A DNA stretch of 6,303 bases from an uncultured Lachnospiraceae bacterium. Its GTDB lineage: Bacteria; Bacillota_A; Clostridia; Lachnospirales; Lachnospiraceae. The position numbers and the translations under genes are program-made. Of the stretch, positions 1 to 4,045 are shown piece by piece; within the stretch, counting starts at the first letter, position 1; the number at the start of each line of letters is the position of its first letter. Location of the stretch: NCBI GenBank assembly GCA_947564305.1, contig CANOBT010000259.1:1-6303 (forward strand), given 5' to 3'. A model generated the notes under the pieces. The model did not search any database. It saw nothing but the letters and a program-made list of their open reading frames with translations, and was not told where the DNA came from.

Positions 1-299
1 GTCCGTTGCTCCTCACTTCCTTTCTGTTTTTTCTCCCATTCTTTTTCACATTCCAGCCGATACCAATGTGCAACTTCTTTCAGTTCAGCATCACGCCTTG
101 GTTCATATTCCTTCACCCAAGCGTTATAATGTTCCCTCGCCCGGACGCATCCAATTTTCTCCAAAGTGGCAATCGCTTCTTCTGAAAATCCCGGATAACT
201 TATTTCAAAAGCATATATCCTCTTTAAAAATTCCTTTGTAATGTGTATATCCGGCTGGATAAGTGCAATCAGTGATTCCCTATTCGGCGTGCATTCCAT
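1..299 (-). CDS. Partial hypothetical protein of the leftward early operon
   Basis: An open frame on the minus strand starts with ATG at 299 and runs off the left edge, giving about 99 residues with no stop. The start is supported by GAGG placed about nine bases upstream. It overlaps the 3' end of the preceding HTH gene by 20 bases, as in translationally coupled small phage genes. The visible part begins MECTPNRESL, contains an aromatic, charged middle section, and ends in a strongly charged Glu/Lys helix (KEWEKKQKGSEEQ). I see no catalytic motif, signal peptide or membrane segment and do not recognise a family. Its position at the end of the run led by a Cro-like gene suggests an early phage or element function, but that is context only. 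Confidence 0.65.
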   Translation of the reverse strand, partial: MECTPNRESLIALIQPDIHITKEFLKRIYAFEISYPGFSEEAIATLEKIGCVRAREHYNAWVKEYEPRRDAELKEVAHWYRLECEKEWEKKQKGSEEQR

Positions 300-462
300 A
301 GAGTTTTTCCTCGAAATATGCCGTTGGAACCTTACCCGGAATCACTATGTAATGTTTTTCAGCTAATTCGCTGTTAAGTTGCCGGATAATGCCATAGGCT
401 TTGCTTTCAGACACTTCCAACACCGCCATAACGTCCCGGACGTTCATAATCTGCTTACTCAT
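280..462 (-). CDS. Small helix-turn-helix (excisionase-like) protein, 60 aa
   Basis: The product is 60 residues. Residues 6-30 (MNVRDVMAVLEVSESKAYGI) read as a helix-turn-helix of the MerR/excisionase type: an opening 'V.DV...L.VS.SKAY.II' pattern followed by a winged region ending GKVPTAYFEEKLYG. Proteins like this are common in Firmicutes prophages and integrative elements and are usually labelled excisionase or HTH-domain protein; whether this one acts in excision is inference. The start at 462 is supported by AAGGAGG five bases upstream. Its ATG overlaps the TGA of the upstream small gene (ATGA), so translation is probably coupled. It would bind DNA and could serve as recombination directionality factor for one of the integrases, or as an early regulator. 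Confidence 0.8.
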   Translation of the reverse strand: MSKQIMNVRDVMAVLEVSESKAYGIIRQLNSELAEKHYIVIPGKVPTAYFEEKLYGMHAE

Positions 463-648
463 GCCGCCCTCCTTCTTTTCTCATGCTCGCTGTCTACCAC
501 TTTTTTAAGCTCTTCCAGCTCTCGATCAATGGCTTCCAGCTCTTCGGCGTACTCCGGCTTCCAGTTAATTCCCGAGTGGACCAAGATAAAGAGACGCCTG
601 TCCACCAGCTCTAAATATCTGCATATCTCTTTGCTCTTTGTCCGTCAT
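459..648 (-). pseudogene. Small coiled-coil early protein interrupted by a +1 frameshift
   Basis: A strong ribosome site (AAGGAG, six bases before ATG 648) starts a frame that stops after 27 codons at 565. A second minus-strand frame, offset by one base, is open from about codon 7 to a TGA at 461-459 and encodes ICRYLELVDRRLF, then a charged coiled-coil-like helix (EYAEELEAIDRELEELKKVV). Removing one base near 629 (CAAAGAG) joins them into a continuous 62-residue protein, and the 190-base span is exactly 63 codons plus one. The second frame ends in a four-base ATGA overlap with the next gene, which is what an intact operon gene would show. The simplest reading is a one-base insertion; a sequencing error or genuine +1 frameshifting are alternatives. 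Function unknown. Confidence 0.6.
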
Positions 649-662
649 AAGCTTCTCCTTCC

Positions 663-857
663 TTAGTCCTCCAAAATTTCAGTTACATCACACTCAAGAG
701 CATCTGCCAGCCTTCCCGCAGAAACAACAGATACTTCTCTTTGGTTGAGAATAACATTCATCCTCGCCCGGCTTACGCCATAGGCTTCTGCCAAATCCGC
801 CACGCTCTTTTTCTTTCTTGCCCGGCAGATATCAACCTTATCTCTGCTGATTCTCAC
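663..857 (-). CDS. Cro-like XRE-family HTH protein, 64 aa
   Basis: The product is a compact HTH_3/XRE DNA-binding domain and nothing else: SVADLAEAYGVSRARMNVIL forms the helix-turn-helix, followed by LADALECDVTEILED, the usual closing helix of this fold. I chose GTG at 857 because the perfect site GGAGGT lies seven bases before it; an in-frame ATG at 872 would place that GGAGGT inside the coding sequence and has no site of its own. The gene is the first of the leftward run, read from the 904-932 promoter, with an operator (875-890) between promoter and start. By position it is the Cro-like partner of the divergently transcribed repressor at 1002. The next leftward gene starts 14 bases after its stop. 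Confidence 0.85.
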   Translation of the reverse strand: MRISRDKVDICRARKKKSVADLAEAYGVSRARMNVILNQREVSVVSAGRLADALECDVTEILED

Positions 858-874
858 AATTTTACCTCCCATCC

Positions 875-890
875 AATCACAAATGTGATT
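875..890. promoter_or_regulatory. Operator O1 (palindrome)
   Basis: AATCACA-AA-TGTGATT has perfectly inverted 7-base arms. It lies just downstream of the leftward start point, so occupancy would block the leftward early genes. It is the best-conserved of three copies. Confidence 0.75.
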
Positions 891-897
891 TATTTTA

Positions 898-927
898 TTG
901 ACAATTCTATCACATTTGTGGTATTAT
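898..927 (+). promoter_or_regulatory. Rightward promoter for the repressor gene
   Basis: TTGACA (898-903) and TATTAT (922-927) are separated by 18 bases, close to the sigma-A consensus. Transcription would start near 934 and read into the repressor at 1002. Operator O2 fills the spacer and O3 covers the start point. Confidence 0.8.
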
Positions 928-932
928 GTCAA
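904..932 (-). promoter_or_regulatory. Leftward early promoter
   Basis: On the minus strand, TTGACA (932-927) and TAGAAT (909-904) are 17 bases apart, an excellent sigma-A promoter. It occupies almost exactly the same DNA as the rightward promoter, so both cannot be used at once on one molecule. It drives the Cro-like gene and those behind it. Confidence 0.8.
908..923. promoter_or_regulatory. Operator O2
   Basis: TATCACA-TT-TGTGGTA is an imperfect copy of O1, centred 33 bp from it and located between the -35 and -10 boxes of both promoters. A bound protein would shut both. Confidence 0.7.
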
Positions 933-946
933 TGACAAACGTGATA
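931..946. promoter_or_regulatory. Operator O3
   Basis: AATGACA-AA-CGTGATA is the weakest copy of the same motif, centred 23 bp from O2 and overlapping the rightward start point and the leftward -35 box. It is placed for control of repressor synthesis. Confidence 0.6.
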
Positions 947-977
947 TTTGTTTACATTTTGCATTTAGTTTGTTAAT

Positions 978-1003
978 ATGGGTATTGTGGAGGTGATACC
1001 CAT
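978..1003 (+). promoter_or_regulatory. Hairpin presenting the repressor's ribosome binding site
   Basis: ATGGGTAT (978-985) and ATACCCAT (996-1003) form a perfect 8-bp stem. The ten-base loop TGTGGAGGTG holds the ribosome binding site, and the 3' arm contains the first two bases of the start codon at 1002. An upstream ATG at 978 is in frame but has no binding site of its own. Confidence 0.6.
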
Positions 1004-1604
1004 GACGGTAGGCGAAAAAATATATAAATTAAGAGTTTATTCGGGATTATCCCAAAAAGAGTTTGCTGACAAAGTAGGTGCATCTCAATCGGCAATAAAT
1101 TACTGGGAAAATGGAAAGCGACAGCCACGAGTTGCTCAACTCAAAAAAATTGCCAAATTTCTCAATTATCCTTTGTACGATTTGCTAGATGATAATATTG
1201 AATTGGAAAACGTAGAGCTTGAAATGAAGCGTGCCAGACCTTTTGGGGCAAGCGAAATGACAAAACGCCCAGAGAACAAACCATTTACTGGGCCATTACA
1301 AGGCAGGGAATTGCCAAAACAGAAGCAAAGCAAAAAATTTGATTTTCTTGATGAAAACTATTTGAATTACATTCGGTTTAAAATGGCACGAAGAGAACCT
1401 TTAACCGAAGAAGAGGAAGCATATAGAATGTTCCATCTTAGTAAAATTTTTAGAATAGATGTATTTGCAATATACTATTTTCTTTTAAATAAAGAGGGAA
1501 AAAGCAAGGCAGATGAAATAATAGACAGAGCAATAGAGCAAATAGCGTTACTAACCAAAATACCAGAATACCAACCAAAGCTACCCGACGCACCCCAAGA
1601 ATAG
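1002..1604 (+). CDS. XRE-family repressor-like regulator without a peptidase domain, 200 aa
   Basis: Residues 3-60 are an HTH_3 (Cro/C1-type) domain: LRVYSGLSQKEFADKVGASQ is the helix-turn-helix entry, followed by INYWENGKRQP, a standard XRE signature. Residues 65-112 form a charged linker, and residues 113-190 (KFDFLDENYLNYIRFKMARR onward, then a helix ending ADEIIDRAIEQIALL) are a separate C-terminal domain I do not recognise. There is no visible S24/LexA-type Ser-Lys autocleavage domain, so relief of repression would not be by classic RecA-stimulated self-cleavage. The start at 1002 has GGAGGTGAT upstream in the loop of a hairpin; a start at 978 is in frame but poorly supported. Divergent position opposite the Cro-like gene, and three operators between them, argue that this is the element's main repressor. 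No strong terminator follows. Confidence 0.85.
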   Translation: MTVGEKIYKLRVYSGLSQKEFADKVGASQSAINYWENGKRQPRVAQLKKIAKFLNYPLYDLLDDNIELENVELEMKRARPFGASEMTKRPENKPFTGPLQGRELPKQKQSKKFDFLDENYLNYIRFKMARREPLTEEEEAYRMFHLSKIFRIDVFAIYYFLLNKEGKSKADEIIDRAIEQIALLTKIPEYQPKLPDAPQE

Positions 1605-2004
1605 CCAAGCCACTTTGGGCTTCAGGTCTGTCCGAAAAAAGGACAATCCAAAACTGGCGCATCCAATCAGATGCAGGGGTGCTGGTAATTATGGGGCAGG
1701 GAGCCTTAAACCAGGGCGTCTCCAAAACAGAGATACCCGGCAAAAGCCAAATGTCCGTCACTATGCCCTAAATAGGCTTAACCACGGACAAATGGTTGTG
1801 GTTGCTTCTATTCGCTCCATACAGACGTTTTATGCATCCATTGATAAGAATAACCATCAATAGCCATACTGCCCGTATATGGACGGCTAGAAGCGTCACA
1901 CGGCATACTGCAAATTAAGGGATACCGCCCCCGGAATTACCGGGTAGGGTCTAATCAGATCACCCTTTATCCGTTTCAAACGTGGGAACTGCTGCACCAT
2001 GACA
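1605..2004 (+). other. Non-coding stretch with many inverted repeats; possible structured RNA
   Basis: I see no convincing gene; the open frames here lack ribosome sites and family features. Pairings on the plus strand include GGGCGTCTC/GAGATACCC (1714-1722/1730-1738, one mismatch and one G-U), TGTCCGT/ACGGACA (1752-1758/1784-1790), and GCTTCTA/TAGAAGC (1804-1810/1888-1894). The last encloses ATTGAT/ATCAAT (1840-1845/1856-1861) and CCGT/ACGG (1873-1876/1883-1886). A three-way junction follows: GGATA/TATCC (1920-1924/1968-1972) enclosing CCCGG-AATTA-CCGGG (1930-1944) and GGGT/ACCC (1947-1950/1962-1965). This could be a structured non-coding RNA or the long untranslated region of the toxin transcript. 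No good dedicated promoter was found, and some short pairings will be chance. Confidence 0.4.
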
Positions 2005-2031
2005 ATATAATATGCTTAATCGGACAGCCGG
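2005..2031 (+). repeat. Left arm of inverted promoter repeat flanking the toxin
   Basis: This 27-base arm matches the reverse complement of 2242-2268 at 25 positions: 15 identical bases (ATATAATATGCTTAA), two mismatches, then GGACAGCCGG. It contains the TATAAT box at 2006-2011 that should start the toxin transcript near 2018. The matching -35 region is poor (best candidate TGGGAA at 1983-1988), so this promoter is probably weaker than the antisense one. Confidence 0.8.
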
Positions 2032-2081
2032 GAGGGCGTGCGGCCATTCCGTTCCGAGTTCTGCGGAAAGGAGTGGTGCTT

Positions 2082-2162
2082 ATGAGTACATATGAGGAAT
2101 TAATGGTTATACTGACAATCGGACTTTTGATTGTTGCAATTCTGAATCTGAAAAATAAGTAA
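2082..2162 (+). CDS. TxpA/holin-like type I toxin, 26 aa
   Basis: The peptide starts MSTYEELMVIL and continues as a single hydrophobic helix (ILTIGLLIVAIL, about residues 10-21) with a short basic tail NLKNK. The MSTYE opening plus one membrane segment plus a charged tail is the hallmark of Firmicutes small toxins annotated 'putative holin-like toxin', related to the TxpA/BsrG type I toxins. It should insert in the cytoplasmic membrane and depolarise or perturb it when overproduced. The start at 2082 has AAAGGAG eight bases upstream. An antisense RNA read from 2267 leftward converges on its 3' end through a shared hairpin terminator that begins at codon 26. It is much too short for many gene finders and is easily missed. 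Confidence 0.85.
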   Translation: MSTYEELMVILTIGLLIVAILNLKNK

Positions 2163-2255
2163 GCCGCCCTGCTCTCTGGTAAAGAATAGGCGGCTTACTT
2201 AGTCACTTAAATCGCCGAGACGGATAGGCTCAATCTATCTTCCGGCTGTCCTGTT
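2150..2255 (-). ncRNA. Antisense antitoxin RNA
   Basis: A near-consensus minus-strand promoter (TTGAAA 2290-2285, 17 bases, TATAAT 2267-2262) would start an RNA near 2255. It would run leftward to the strong hairpin and U-tract at about 2150, giving roughly 100 nt. Its 3' portion is fully complementary to the end of the toxin reading frame and its untranslated tail, as for RatA against txpA. By analogy it would pair with the toxin mRNA and lead to its degradation or block its translation. Exact ends are estimates. Confidence 0.7.
2157..2200. terminator. Shared bidirectional terminator of toxin mRNA and antisense RNA
   Basis: AAGTAAGCCGCC (2157-2168) and GGCGGCTTACTT (2189-2200) make a perfect 12-bp stem with a 20-base loop; the last toxin codon and the stop lie in the left arm. 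On the minus strand the stem is followed by ATTTTT, a good release tract; on the plus strand the T-tract is weak. Confidence 0.85.
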
Positions 2256-2268
2256 AAGCATATTATAT
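2242..2268 (-). repeat. Right arm of inverted promoter repeat
   Basis: Reverse-complement copy of 2005-2031 (25 of 27). It carries the -10 box and the first bases of the antisense RNA, so the two convergent RNAs begin with almost the same sequence. Confidence 0.8.
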
Positions 2269-2290
2269 GCCATACATACAGATTTTTCAA
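2262..2290 (-). promoter_or_regulatory. Antitoxin RNA promoter
   Basis: Minus-strand TTGAAA at 2290-2285 and TATAAT at 2267-2262 with a 17-base spacer. It is stronger at -35 than the toxin promoter, as expected if antitoxin must exceed toxin. Confidence 0.75.
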
Positions 2291-2342
2291 TCATAATTTA
2301 AAAACCATCCGCCTCAGCAGCCGATGGACAAAGGAGGCTACC

Positions 2343-2627
2343 ATGCCAAGAATAAAACCATCACCCGAAGAAGACAGAAACCGCATAATACGGGCAATCA
2401 TAGTCGGAAATCAAGAAAGATACGCTATATCTGATGAATCTATCGCAAAATATCTCCATATAAGCCTTGCGACATTCAAAAAGAAAAAGTCTCGTCCCGT
2501 GAACTTTGACTTAATGGATATCCATGCACTTGCTCGATATCTTAAATTTACCCCTGTGCAGGCGGCAAGTATTGCCCTTGGACGGGACATCACGGCGAAA
2601 GAAGTGAAAGATTTCATTTTGCTGTAA
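2343..2627 (+). CDS. Small phage-type HTH DNA-binding protein, 94 aa
   Basis: The product starts MPRIKPSPEEDRNRIIRAII and has a helix-turn-helix-like core at residues 31-52 (ESIAKYLHISLATFKKKKSR), followed by a helix (DIHALARYLKFTPVQAASIA) resembling the closing helices of Cro-like proteins. The SD AAGGAGG lies five bases before ATG 2343. Small proteins of this shape, with a basic 'SLATFKKKK' recognition region, are common near the repressor in clostridial prophages and integrative elements and are thought to be transcriptional regulators; no target is visible here. It follows the toxin locus after 180 bases and precedes the inverted-repeat segment. A weak hairpin (CCATC 2305-2309 / GATGG 2323-2327) sits just before its ribosome site. 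Confidence 0.75.
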   Translation: MPRIKPSPEEDRNRIIRAIIVGNQERYAISDESIAKYLHISLATFKKKKSRPVNFDLMDIHALARYLKFTPVQAASIALGRDITAKEVKDFILL

Positions 2628-2633
2628 AAAATA

Positions 2634-2654
2634 TTTATGCGATTAGGAAGGAAG
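2634..2654 (+). repeat. Left arm of 21-bp inverted repeat
   Basis: Begins TTTATGCGATTAGGAAG. It matches the reverse complement of 2840-2860 at 20 of 21 positions, and the single difference is a G-U pair in RNA. The arms bound a 227-base segment directly between the HTH gene and DUF3800. Confidence 0.9.
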
Positions 2655-2761
2655 ATCCAAAACTTCCTTGGGGAAAGGCTCGTACAGCTATCAGAAAATT
2701 CGTTGCAATGTTTTTTATTGTGAGCGCTTTATCACTCGGCGTAGAAAGGACGGAGGCTATG

Positions 2762-2851
2762 ATGACTAATGATGCAGCAGGAATTTCAACTTACAAAGAA
2801 ACCAAGGTTTCCATCAATGCCAGCTTGGCAACTGGCAGCCTTTCTTCCTAA
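2762..2851 (+). CDS. Possible small peptide inside the inverted-repeat segment
   Basis: ATG at 2762 (preceded in frame by ATG 2759) follows GGAGG by five bases and encodes 29 residues beginning MTNDAAGISTYKETK, with the last codons and the stop in the right repeat arm. The same frame is open far upstream, without a stop from 2546. It encodes a basic then hydrophobic stretch (KARTAIRKFVAMFFIVSALS), resembling a membrane anchor or signal sequence. The only start codons in that upstream part (ATG 2708, GTG 2720) have no ribosome site. Either a short peptide is made, or the frame is the remains of a longer small membrane protein, or it is chance. I do not recognise a family. Confidence 0.3.
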   Translation: MTNDAAGISTYKETKVSINASLATGSLSS

Positions 2852-2860
2852 TCGCATAAA
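2840..2860 (+). repeat. Right arm of 21-bp inverted repeat
   Basis: Ends CTTCCTAATCGCATAAA and pairs with 2634-2654. No target-site duplication is visible outside the arms. Inside the segment are further small pairings: GAAACC-AA-GGTTTC, and TGCCAG/CTGGCA just before this arm. Confidence 0.9.
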
Positions 2861-2882
2861 CTTTTCTTAAATACTATACATA

Positions 2883-2910
2883 TATAATACTTTTGCAAAA
2901 GGAGGCTTTT
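2883..2910 (+). promoter_or_regulatory. Probable -10 box and folded ribosome site of the DUF3800 gene
   Basis: TATAAT at 2883-2888 would start transcription near 2895, giving a very short leader; the -35 is weak. The leader holds two mutually exclusive pairings around the ribosome site: palindrome CTTTTGCAAAAG (2890-2901) and AAAAG/CTTTT (2897-2901/2906-2910), the latter with the SD in its loop. Confidence 0.4.
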
Positions 2911-2911
2911 C

Positions 2912-3658
2912 ATGTCCACCAAATGTACTGTATATATTGATGAGGCTGGAGATTTGGGAATAGGGCGAGGCACTCAATGGTTTGTGCTTGCGGCAGTAAT
3001 CATAAATAAAAATGCTGAAGCACACGCAAGAAGCGTTCTCAAAACCATAAAGAAAGATCTGAACCTTGACAATATCCATTTCCGCAAACTTCGGAACTTT
3101 GAACAAAGAGCATATGTTGTAAACAAGATATGCGATTCAGATTTTCAGTACATAAATATTATACTGGACACTTCTAAGCTGGACATTAACAAGTTAAAAG
3201 CCACCAGAAACACACTTACAGAGAAGCCAAGTGTCATTCTTTATAATCACGCCTGCAGATATCTAATTGAGCGCGTGTCATGGCTGCTCCGCGACACTGA
3301 CCGCATAGGAGAAATTGTATTATCCAGCCGTGGAACCTCAAGGAACACCGAATTAATTGATTATATTAACAAACTGCTGACTTATCCGGGAAACGAAATC
3401 GCTAATCAGTTTTCTAATATATGCAGTAAAACCGCTGAATCATGGGATATGCTTCAATTAGCAGACATTTGCGCTACTTCTATGTTTTACTACCATGAAA
3501 TAAACACATACGGCTTTTTACTTCCATGTCATGCAATGAAATTACGAAAATTCCTTTATCAAAGGAATGGATCGGTAGACAAATATGGGATAAAATATTA
3601 TTCTGATGAAATGAAACCAAGACAAGATTACTTCTCAGACCACATGGTTTGTAAATAA
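2912..3658 (+). CDS. DUF3800 domain protein, 248 aa
   Basis: The N-terminal strand VYIDEAGDLG (residues 7-16, with acidic D10, E11 and D14) and the C-terminal LQLADICATSMFYYHE (residues 181-196, with D185) are the two signature motifs of DUF3800, a family with an RNase H-like fold and conserved acidic residues. H56 in NIHFRKL matches another usual family position. The length is typical and both ends are complete; SD GGAGG lies six bases before ATG 2912. The biochemical activity of DUF3800 is not established; the fold and acidic residues suggest a metal-dependent nuclease, which is inference. Published comparative work reports several conserved RNA structures lying next to DUF3800 genes, and here a small RNA gene converges on its stop codon while an inverted-repeat segment lies just upstream. 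Its place between repressor and integrase is a usual site for element cargo such as anti-phage genes. Confidence 0.9.
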   Translation: MSTKCTVYIDEAGDLGIGRGTQWFVLAAVIINKNAEAHARSVLKTIKKDLNLDNIHFRKLRNFEQRAYVVNKICDSDFQYINIILDTSKLDINKLKATRNTLTEKPSVILYNHACRYLIERVSWLLRDTDRIGEIVLSSRGTSRNTELIDYINKLLTYPGNEIANQFSNICSKTAESWDMLQLADICATSMFYYHEINTYGFLLPCHAMKLRKFLYQRNGSVDKYGIKYYSDEMKPRQDYFSDHMVCK

Positions 3659-3746
3659 AAAGAAAAAGAACCCCCGGCACGACTACCACATGTCAAGCAT
3701 GCTGGTGATTTCACCCTCGTGTTATCCGGCGACGTTCTTCCTCTGT
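3657..3746 (-). ncRNA. Small structured RNA convergent with DUF3800
   Basis: A strong minus-strand promoter (3753-3781) should start an RNA near 3746. The RNA folds on itself: AAGAAC/GTTCTT (3666-3671/3734-3739), CCGGCACGA (3674-3682) with TCGTG (3717-3721) and CCGG (3726-3729) split by a four-base bulge. Enclosed are CATG/CATG plus ACCA/TGGT (3685-3706) and an alternative hairpin GGTG-ATTT-CACC (3704-3715). Downstream of the closing stem the minus strand reads TTCTTTTTCTTTTT, a good release tract, giving an RNA of about 85-90 nt that ends at the DUF3800 stop codon. Promoter, compact fold and terminator together make an independent RNA gene likely. It may also terminate DUF3800 transcription. 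It could be a partner or regulator of DUF3800; its role is unknown. Confidence 0.65.
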
Positions 3747-3752
3747 AATATT

Positions 3753-3781
3753 ATAATACGCTAAATATATTTATATGTCAA
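3753..3781 (-). promoter_or_regulatory. Promoter of the small RNA
   Basis: Minus-strand TTGACA at 3781-3776 and TATTAT at 3758-3753, spacer 17 bases. A 14-base palindrome AACAAA-CA-TTTGTT (3780-3793) abuts the -35 box and could be a regulator site. Confidence 0.75.
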
Positions 3782-3876
3782 CAAACATTTGTTCTGTTTT
3801 TGTGTAGAAACACCACCTACGGCGCATAACATTTTCAGTGGTCCTTGGATATTTTAGCATATTTAGCTCAAAAGCA

Positions 3877-3906
3877 AAACCGCCCCTGCGCCAACAGGAA
3901 CGGTTT
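3877..3906 (-). terminator. Minus-strand terminator-like hairpin
   Basis: AAACCG (3877-3882) pairs with CGGTTT (3901-3906), then a CC/AA internal loop, then CCTG/CAGG around a six-base loop. On the minus strand it is followed by TTTTGCTTTTG. No minus-strand gene lies to its right before the integrase, so it may insulate the small RNA from antisense transcription. The remaining 3782-4045 bases hold no gene; another inverted pair GATACAC/GTGTATC (3925-3931/3950-3956) lies ahead of the integrase. Confidence 0.5.
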
Positions 3907-4045
3907 CAGATATATCCCCGAAGAGATACACCAGTTCTGACAATACATAGTGTATCATCCCCGGGCGCAGCTTGCAAGTGAACCGTCTGATTTTCCAGAT
4001 CATTCACAGGCTGTTATTTTTATACCCAAAAAGGAGGATAACACT

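Noticed and set aside
1450..1761. 103-codon minus-strand open frame across the end of the repressor gene
   Set aside because: It lies antisense to a clear gene and to inverted-repeat DNA, has no ribosome site and shows no family features.
1615..1863. 82-codon plus-strand frame after the repressor, starting with TTG
   Set aside because: No ribosome site, biased composition, and it overlaps several RNA-like inverted pairs; non-coding structure explains it better.
2637..2723. 28-codon frame starting at the ATG inside the left 21-bp repeat arm
   Set aside because: No ribosome binding site and no recognisable feature; the ATG is part of the repeat.
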